Assembly (NCBI RefSeq): GCF_000495435.3
Contig: NZ_AXUN02000181.1
Location: 52,072 to 116,071 of the forward strand
DNA: 64,000 nucleotides
From: Youngiibacter fragilis 232.1
GTDB taxonomy: Bacteria; Bacillota; Clostridia; Clostridiales; Clostridiaceae
Direction: 5' to 3'
The translations under genes were made by a program, and so were the position numbers. This document shows, one piece after another, positions 59,146-64,000 of the stretch; the stretch's first letter is position 1; every line of letters starts with the position of its first letter. A model generated the notes under the pieces. It had not been told where the DNA came from. It worked only from the letters and a program-made list of their open reading frames with translations, and searched no databases.

Positions 59146-60369
59146 ATGGCCCGAATCATAAGAGTAATCAAGGCTTCAGCACCATCAAAACTTGCGAGAA
59201 AGAAAGTTGCTGCATATGCGAGAGTGTCATCAGATAAGGACTCAATGCACCAGTCACTATCTACTCAAATAAGCTACTTCAGTGATTTGATTCAAAGGAA
59301 TCCTGAGTGGGAATTTGTTAGAATATATGCAGATGAAGCTAAGACAGGCACTAAGGAAAGCAGGGAAGAGTTTCAAAACATGCTAAGTGACTGCAGAGAA
59401 GGCAAGATTGATCTGATAATCACAAAGTCAGTCTCAAGGTTTGCTAGAAATACACTGACAATGCTTGAGGTTGTAAGAGAACTTAAAGCACTTAACATTG
59501 ATGTGTACTTTGAAAAAGAAAATATTCATTCGATAAGCGGGGATGGTGAGCTAATGCTAACTATCCTCGCTTCTTTTGCTCAAGCAGAAAGTTTATCTGT
59601 AAGTGAGAACTGCAAGTGGCGAGTAAGGAAAAGCTATGCAGAAGGTGAATCCATAAACTTACGATTTATGTACGGCTATGATATTTCAGGAAGGTCCATT
59701 TCGATTAATGAATTTGAAGCTCAGATTGTTAGACAGATCTTCAATGACTATATTAGTGGGATTGGTGCAACTAGGATAGCCAATGACCTTAGAACTCGAG
59801 ATGTTAAGAGGCCTCGTGGCGGTGTTTGGACTTCGGCTAAAGTAATGAAGATCATTAAGAATGAGAAATACGTTGGAGATTCACTCCTTCAAAAAAGATA
59901 TGTGTCAAACCATTTAGAGAAGAGACTGGTAAACAACAATGGAGCATTACCCCAGTATTATGTAAGGAACTCACATCCTGCCATAATATCCAGAGAAATC
60001 TATGATGAAGCGAATAAGATTTTGAAGGAAAAGACAAAGGTAGGTGCTAGCAAAAAAGCAACTCGGAGTCCGTTCAGAGGATTAGTCAAATGCGCAGAAT
60101 GCGGGAAATACTACAGAAGAAAACATAATCATGGAAGAGTATATCTAGTCTGTGGAAGCGTCATCGACTATGGTAAGGATGCTTGCAGTTCGAAATATGT
60201 GAGAGAAAGTAGGTTTATAGAGCTACTGAAAAGCACTCTTGAGATTGACTGCTTGGACAAAGAGTTGATTGAAAAACAGATACAGACAGTACTAATTAAT
60301 CCAGATGGAGCCTTAACGATTCACTTGGTAAGTGGGAAGAGCATATACTTTGAGGAGGGTTGTGAATGA
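59146..60369 (+). CDS. Large serine recombinase (short form)
   Basis: A 407-aa serine integrase. The catalytic domain has AAYARVSSDKD with Ser28, TKSVSRFARNTLTMLEVVRE and ENIHSISGDGELMLTILASF. A recombinase domain and a zinc ribbon (CAECGKYYRRKHNHG near 316, LVCGSV, DAC) follow. It stops about 100 residues after the zinc ribbon and lacks the long coiled-coil arm that controls direction in full-length enzymes. The ATG at 59146 is 8 nt after AAAGGAGGAG; the frame opens at 59122. It overlaps the next recombinase by 4 nt (ATGA), so the two are made together. Confidence 0.92.
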   Translation: MARIIRVIKASAPSKLARKKVAAYARVSSDKDSMHQSLSTQISYFSDLIQRNPEWEFVRIYADEAKTGTKESREEFQNMLSDCREGKIDLIITKSVSRFARNTLTMLEVVRELKALNIDVYFEKENIHSISGDGELMLTILASFAQAESLSVSENCKWRVRKSYAEGESINLRFMYGYDISGRSISINEFEAQIVRQIFNDYISGIGATRIANDLRTRDVKRPRGGVWTSAKVMKIIKNEKYVGDSLLQKRYVSNHLEKRLVNNNGALPQYYVRNSHPAIISREIYDEANKILKEKTKVGASKKATRSPFRGLVKCAECGKYYRRKHNHGRVYLVCGSVIDYGKDACSSKYVRESRFIELLKSTLEIDCLDKELIEKQIQTVLINPDGALTIHLVSGKSIYFEEGCE

Positions 60370-61940
60370 GCTTAGCAAAAGCAATTACGGTTATTCCAGC
60401 AGCAAAGAAATTTAGTGAGATATCTTCAAGCACCTGGACGACTAAGAAGCGAGTCGCAGCCTACGCCAGGGTATCCACAGATAATGAGGAACAATTATCA
60501 AGTTTTGAAGCACAAAGGAACTACTACGCGCAATACATAAGATCGAAGTCTGAGTGGTCGTTTGTCGAGGTTTATGCGGATGAAGGTATTTCAGCGACAA
60601 GCACGAAAAAGAGAGACGGCTTCAATCGAATGGTCAATGATGCGCTAGATGGGAAGATTGATCTGATAATAACTAAGTCGGTCTCGAGATTTGCAAGGAA
60701 CACTGTAGACACTTTGACCACGGTTAGAAAACTTAAGGAACAGGGGGTAGAGGTCTATTTCGAGAAGGAGAACATTTACACATTAGATAGCAAGGGAGAG
60801 TTGCTCATTACGATAATGTCCAGCCTAGCGCAAGAGGAATCGCGAAGCATCAGTGAAAATGTAACCTGGGGACAGAGAAAGAGATTCGCAGAAGGTAAGG
60901 TGAACTTACCTTACGGTCAATTTTTAGGCTATGAAAAGGGTGAGGATAATCTTCCCAGGATTGTTGAGGAAGAAGCTCAAGTGGTCAGAAGGATCTACAG
61001 ACTTTTTCTTGAAGGCAAGACTCCAAGCGGAATAGCAAAGATACTAACTGATGAAAAGATCCCTTCTCCTGGAGGTAAAGAAAAATGGCCAATAAGCACT
61101 GTTAGAAGTATTCTCACAAATGAAAAATATAAGGGGGACGCAATACTTCAAAAAGCCTTCACAGTGAATTTTCTAACCAAGAAAAAGAAGAAGAATGAAG
61201 GGGAGATCCCCATGTACTATGTTGAGAACAGCCATCCAAGCATAGTGAGTCCGGATGTGTTTGATCAGGTACAATACGAACTAAAACTTCGAAAGAAACA
61301 TAACGGGTATAAGACAGGAGTAAGTTGCTTCTCAGGTAGAATAAAATGTGGTCAATGTGGCAGCTATTATGGGAGTAAAGTCTGGCACTCTAACAGTAAG
61401 TATAGAAGAGTTATCTGGCAATGCAATCACAAGTATCAAGATGAGGAGAAATGCAGCACCCCACATATTTATGAGGAGAATTTAAAAAAGGCATTTATTG
61501 AGGAGCTGAACAGAATACTACTTAATAAGGACAAGGTCATCTCAGATCTAAGATTGATTTCACATGAGATCTTCGATTTAAACAAGCTAATTGAGAAGGA
61601 GATGTGCATACAAAATGAAATCATTATCGTTGAGAATCTCATTGAAAAATGTGTAAAAGACAACGCCTTGGTTGCATGTGATCAGGAAGAGTACAAGGCA
61701 AAGTACAATGAGTTACTAAAGAGGCATGAATCTGCAAAGGCAGATCTAAACACAATAGGCCAACAGAGGGACGAAGCAAGTACAAAGAGACGTGGCATAG
61801 AAGAGTTGATAAGAAGAATCGGGGAGCAGGAAAGCATCATAACATCGTTCGATGAGGAGCTGTGGTTGTCTCTGGTAGACGGTGTAGTGGTTCAACCAAC
61901 CGGAGAATTTGAGTTTAGTCTTCAGGGTAAAATATTTTGA
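60366..61940 (+). CDS. Large serine recombinase (full length)
   Basis: A 524-aa serine integrase with Ser37 in AAYARVSTDNEEQ, TKSVSRFARNTVDTLTTVRK, SLAQEESRSISENVTWGQRK, the recombinase domain (GKTPSGIAKILTDEKIPSPG), a zinc ribbon (CGQCGSYYGS near 329, then WQCNHK, C) and a long coiled coil (about 400-500). It is about 35-40% alike to its upstream partner by eye in the catalytic part. It probably integrates and excises the prophage, alone or with the short form. It is the last phage gene; the attachment site should lie just downstream. Confidence 0.94.
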   Translation: MSLAKAITVIPAAKKFSEISSSTWTTKKRVAAYARVSTDNEEQLSSFEAQRNYYAQYIRSKSEWSFVEVYADEGISATSTKKRDGFNRMVNDALDGKIDLIITKSVSRFARNTVDTLTTVRKLKEQGVEVYFEKENIYTLDSKGELLITIMSSLAQEESRSISENVTWGQRKRFAEGKVNLPYGQFLGYEKGEDNLPRIVEEEAQVVRRIYRLFLEGKTPSGIAKILTDEKIPSPGGKEKWPISTVRSILTNEKYKGDAILQKAFTVNFLTKKKKKNEGEIPMYYVENSHPSIVSPDVFDQVQYELKLRKKHNGYKTGVSCFSGRIKCGQCGSYYGSKVWHSNSKYRRVIWQCNHKYQDEEKCSTPHIYEENLKKAFIEELNRILLNKDKVISDLRLISHEIFDLNKLIEKEMCIQNEIIIVENLIEKCVKDNALVACDQEEYKAKYNELLKRHESAKADLNTIGQQRDEASTKRRGIEELIRRIGEQESIITSFDEELWLSLVDGVVVQPTGEFEFSLQGKIF

Positions 61941-62166
61941 TACTTGGTTAGTTAATCCTTTGTGGTTTGAAATACAGAAGAGATTTGGAAATACAATTGG
62001 CTTGAAAAATGAAATTGTAGCCGAAACAAATCGCAGTATTTCATATTGCAGCAAATTGTACTTGAGTTGAAAGTAGAACATGTTTATGATAACATTTACA
62101 TTAGAAATTGCTATTGGCGCGACAGATGCTGTAGGGTAAATTTTATACCGTTTGGGGAGGAAGAGA
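61941..62166. other. Right prophage boundary region
   Basis: A 226-bp gap between the last recombinase and the NTF2-like gene. It contains the promoter of the latter (62062-62090) and presumably one attachment half-site. No repeat with the 20.9-21.4 kb region could be confirmed by eye. Confidence 0.4.
62062..62090 (+). promoter_or_regulatory. Sigma-A promoter of the NTF2-like gene
   Basis: TTGAGT (62062-62067), a 17-nt spacer and TATGAT (62085-62090), about 75 nt before the start codon. The -10 is inside a small inverted repeat TGTT-TATGAT-AACA (62081-62094), a possible repressor site. Confidence 0.55.
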
Positions 62167-62655
62167 ATGGCACAGATAATAAAGAATGTAGTTGTCAATC
62201 CACCTATTAACAGTACTAATGAAACTGCGCTTAAGAACATTGATACTATCATTGAGTTCTTTTCTTTATATTTAAAGGATAAAGAAAAGTTCTATAGTCT
62301 ATGGGTAGAAAATGAGCCTGCGGTGATTACACCATTTGTTGCTGACGATGTTGCAGTATGCAGACAAGTAGAATTGGCTGGATGGGATGCAGTGAAAACA
62401 TTTTGGGATCCTATATTTGATTGGAAAGGGAAATTTGACTGGACTATTGATGAAATAATACCAGGAGAAGATCCCAATGTAATAATTACTAAAGCTCGGA
62501 GTGATATTGATGCAGATACAACAGAAACCTTTGGCAATGTTCATTTGAAATACAATGGAAAGTATTTGCAGGTATTCAAATTTGAAAATGGTAAAGTTAA
62601 ATCCTTCGAAGAATACTACGATACCAATTTCTTGAACAAACAATTTTCGAAATAG
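62167..62655 (+). CDS. NTF2/SnoaL-like protein, 162 aa
   Basis: A cone-shaped NTF2-like fold protein: NIDTIIEFFSLYLKDKEKFY at the start, PFVADDVAVCRQVELAGWDA, WDPIFDWKGKFDWTIDEIIP and a C-terminal LQVFKFENGKVKSFEEYYDT, the typical final strand pair. Family members are small isomerases, ester cyclases or binding proteins; no substrate can be named. The ATG at 62167 follows GGGGAGG. It appears to be host chromosome beyond the prophage, has its own promoter and ends at a strong shared terminator. Confidence 0.78.
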   Translation: MAQIIKNVVVNPPINSTNETALKNIDTIIEFFSLYLKDKEKFYSLWVENEPAVITPFVADDVAVCRQVELAGWDAVKTFWDPIFDWKGKFDWTIDEIIPGEDPNVIITKARSDIDADTTETFGNVHLKYNGKYLQVFKFENGKVKSFEEYYDTNFLNKQFSK

Positions 62656-62720
62656 CTTAATTGTAAGATTAATGATATTGGGAACAAAAATACTGTCGAG
62701 TCAACAGTATACACAGGATA

Positions 62721-62768
62721 AAAAATAGCTCGAAAAGCTTTCTAAATCGCTTTTCGAGCTATTTTTTG
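62721..62768. terminator. Strong bidirectional terminator
   Basis: An 18-bp perfect stem (AAAAATAGCTCGAAAAGC at 62721-62738 and its complement at 62749-62766) around a 10-nt loop, with A-run on one side and T-run on the other. It lies between the convergent NTF2-like and LacI-type genes and serves both. Confidence 0.93.
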
Positions 62769-62850
62769 CGTTATGTAGCAACTAAATTTCGCGAAATGGA
62801 GAGTTTCACGAAGTTTTGACATAGATAATAATCTTAAACATATAGTAATA

Positions 62851-63894
62851 TTATCGAAATTTTGAATTAGCAAAACGATCAGATTTAAATGGACCAGTAG
62901 TATTTCTGATAATAAGATTCGGCTCGATTACAATAATTTCGGATTTTGAAGACGAATCATCAAGCTTCTTCAGCATAAGTCGTGCAGCTTGTTCGCCCAT
63001 TTCCTGGACATGTTGGCTTACAGTTGTAAGTTCAATATCTTTTAGCGATGCGTAAACAATATCGTCAAAACTTACTATAGATATCATTTCTGGTATATTA
63101 ACATCATTCTCTTTGCAACACTGCATAAAACCTAAAGCTGTAATATCGTTTGCTAATACAAATGCACTGGGCTGGTTTTTTAGGTCTTTTATAATATCTT
63201 TTGCGATATTATAACCTGTTTCCATTTTTAAGTCTCCCATTCTGATATCATTCTCAGAGTGTGGAAGATAATAATTCTTTAGTACTTGAAGATAACCGTT
63301 TAATCTTTGTTTAACGGATGAAGATGTAATGTGTCCCGCTACGAATCCAATCCGCTTGTGGCCTAGTTCCATGAGGTGCATAGCGGCCATATAACCTCCC
63401 TGAAAATTATCAAGAAATACTGCATCTCCATTAAAATCATCAAACGTTCGATTAACTAAAACAACTGGCACCTTTAGTTCTTTTAATACATTTTTCAAAT
63501 CACTACTTTGTGCAGAAATGAGGATTAAACCAGCAAAGTTAAATCGTTCGGTCAGATTTATGAATTCGACCTCTCTCTTCTCCTCATATTCAGTATTAAA
63601 AACCATGACCATATAGCCATTTTCATTCAATGCTTTCTGAATGTAGAATGACAAATCAGAGTAAAATGGATTTCGAGCATCGCCAACTATTAATGCAATA
63701 ATATTTATTCTGCCCTTACTTAATCCACGAGCGAGCGTATTTGGACTATATCCAACCTCTTCTACAAATGTCAAAATTTTCTTTCTGACCTCAGGACTTA
63801 CGCCAGGAGCGTTATTAATTGCTTTTGATACAGTTGATCGGGATACACCAAGATGATTTGCGACATCTGATATCGTATATTTATTTTCCTTCAA
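62851..63894 (-). CDS. LacI-family transcriptional regulator
   Basis: A 347-aa repressor. The N-terminal DNA-binding domain (YTISDVANHLGVSRSTVSKA, NNAPGVSPEVRKKILTFVEE) is a textbook LacI helix-turn-helix plus hinge. The periplasmic-binding-like sensor follows, with IIALIVGDARNPFYSDLSFY, HKRIGFVAG and SIVSFDDIVYA. The ligand, probably a sugar, cannot be told. The start is TTG at 63894 behind GGAGGGG. The genes it controls would lie to the right, outside the window. A candidate promoter and self-operator lie upstream. Confidence 0.93.
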   Translation of the reverse strand: MKENKYTISDVANHLGVSRSTVSKAINNAPGVSPEVRKKILTFVEEVGYSPNTLARGLSKGRINIIALIVGDARNPFYSDLSFYIQKALNENGYMVMVFNTEYEEKREVEFINLTERFNFAGLILISAQSSDLKNVLKELKVPVVLVNRTFDDFNGDAVFLDNFQGGYMAAMHLMELGHKRIGFVAGHITSSSVKQRLNGYLQVLKNYYLPHSENDIRMGDLKMETGYNIAKDIIKDLKNQPSAFVLANDITALGFMQCCKENDVNIPEMISIVSFDDIVYASLKDIELTTVSQHVQEMGEQAARLMLKKLDDSSSKSEIIVIEPNLIIRNTTGPFKSDRFANSKFR

Positions 63895-63925
63895 GTTTAC
63901 CCCTCCAGATTTTCTGACTAAATTA

Positions 63926-63961
63926 ATAATGACATAAAAATAACTTGATTACAATTCAAGT
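63926..63961 (-). promoter_or_regulatory. Promoter and likely self-operator of the LacI gene
   Basis: On the minus strand, TTGTAA (63949-63954) and CATTAT (63926-63931) are 17 nt apart. An inverted repeat ACTTGA / TCAAGT (63943-63948 and 63956-63961, spacer 7) brackets the -35, a fitting place for autorepression. Confidence 0.5.
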
Positions 63962-64000
63962 GTTGAAATTGAAGGGTGACTGTTTTAGACCGCTTGAAGT

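Larger units (their letters stand above)
21382..61940 (+). mobile_element. Siphovirus-type prophage (ends approximate)
   Basis: Nearly all genes in this span face right. They give a full HK97-fold siphovirus plan: regulator, replication, packaging, head, head-tail joining, tail, host recognition, holin, amidase and two serine recombinases. The left end lies somewhere in 20870-21414 and the right end soon after 61940, but I found no convincing attL/attR repeat. Serine recombinases use short cores, so failure to see one is not informative. Frameshifts in the helicase region and an amber in a tail gene suggest a partly decayed prophage. Confidence 0.85.

Noticed and set aside
20870..62166. attL/attR duplication
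   Set aside because: I compared the two boundary regions by eye and found no repeat longer than chance. Serine recombinase cores can be only a few bp, so no call is made.
1..64000. tRNA or rRNA genes, including a tRNA integration target
   Set aside because: No cloverleaf with conserved T-arm sequence or rRNA signature was noticed on either strand. A tRNAscan run would settle it.

Overview
The window looks like a low- to mid-GC Bacillota genome, most likely a Clostridia relative. Shine-Dalgarno sites are strong and GGAGG-rich, TTG starts are frequent, two LexA boxes are of the Gram-positive type (GAAC-N4-GTTC), a LacI-family regulator sits on the right flank, and the prophage genes have the HK97/siphovirus style common in Clostridia. 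No rRNA or tRNA gene was seen.

Layout. (1) 1-1630: an unknown small gene, a decayed IS4-like transposase and the stump of an excisionase-type HTH gene. (2) 1632-14398: a complete type 1 BREX operon in canonical order, brxA-brxB-brxC-pglX-pglZ-brxL. (3) 14411-16670: a CBASS-like cassette that continues the same operon with only 12 nt after brxL. It holds an apparently intact CD-NTase (SMODS), a second CD-NTase broken by two stops and a frameshift, and a two-TM SLATT-type effector. (4) 16671-17327: non-coding DNA rich in inverted repeats. (5) 17328-20869, minus strand: a McrBC-type modification-dependent restriction pair whose McrB carries an Mrr_N-like winged helix and an EVE domain. (6) 21382-61940: a siphovirus-type prophage. 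It runs from an SOS-boxed XRE regulator through replication genes (SNF2 helicase, family A polymerase, PrimPol-helicase, VRR-NUC), packaging (HNH, ParB-methylase, TerS, TerL), head, tail, host-recognition and lysis genes to two tandem large serine recombinases. (7) 61941-64000: chromosomal-looking DNA with an NTF2/SnoaL-like gene and a LacI-family regulator convergent on a shared strong terminator.

The prophage carries passengers: an HNH-AP2 homing endonuclease wedged between terS and terL, a 2.49-kb group II intron inside the ClpP-like prohead protease gene, a small ribbon-helix-helix gene in the head operon, a DUF262/GmrSD-like gene in the tail operon, and an SOS-box-controlled pair that includes a PC4/YdbC-like ssDNA-binding protein. 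The SNF2 helicase has two frameshifts, the next gene has a probable start-proximal deletion, and a DNRLRE tail gene has an in-frame amber. The prophage is therefore probably decaying, unless these are assembly errors.

The most unusual systems are the BREX operon with a CD-NTase/SLATT signalling cassette in what looks like one transcript, the multi-domain McrB beside it, and the DUF262 cargo gene inside the prophage tail operon. Together they form a stacked anti-phage island. All family assignments come from reading motifs by eye; no database search was run.
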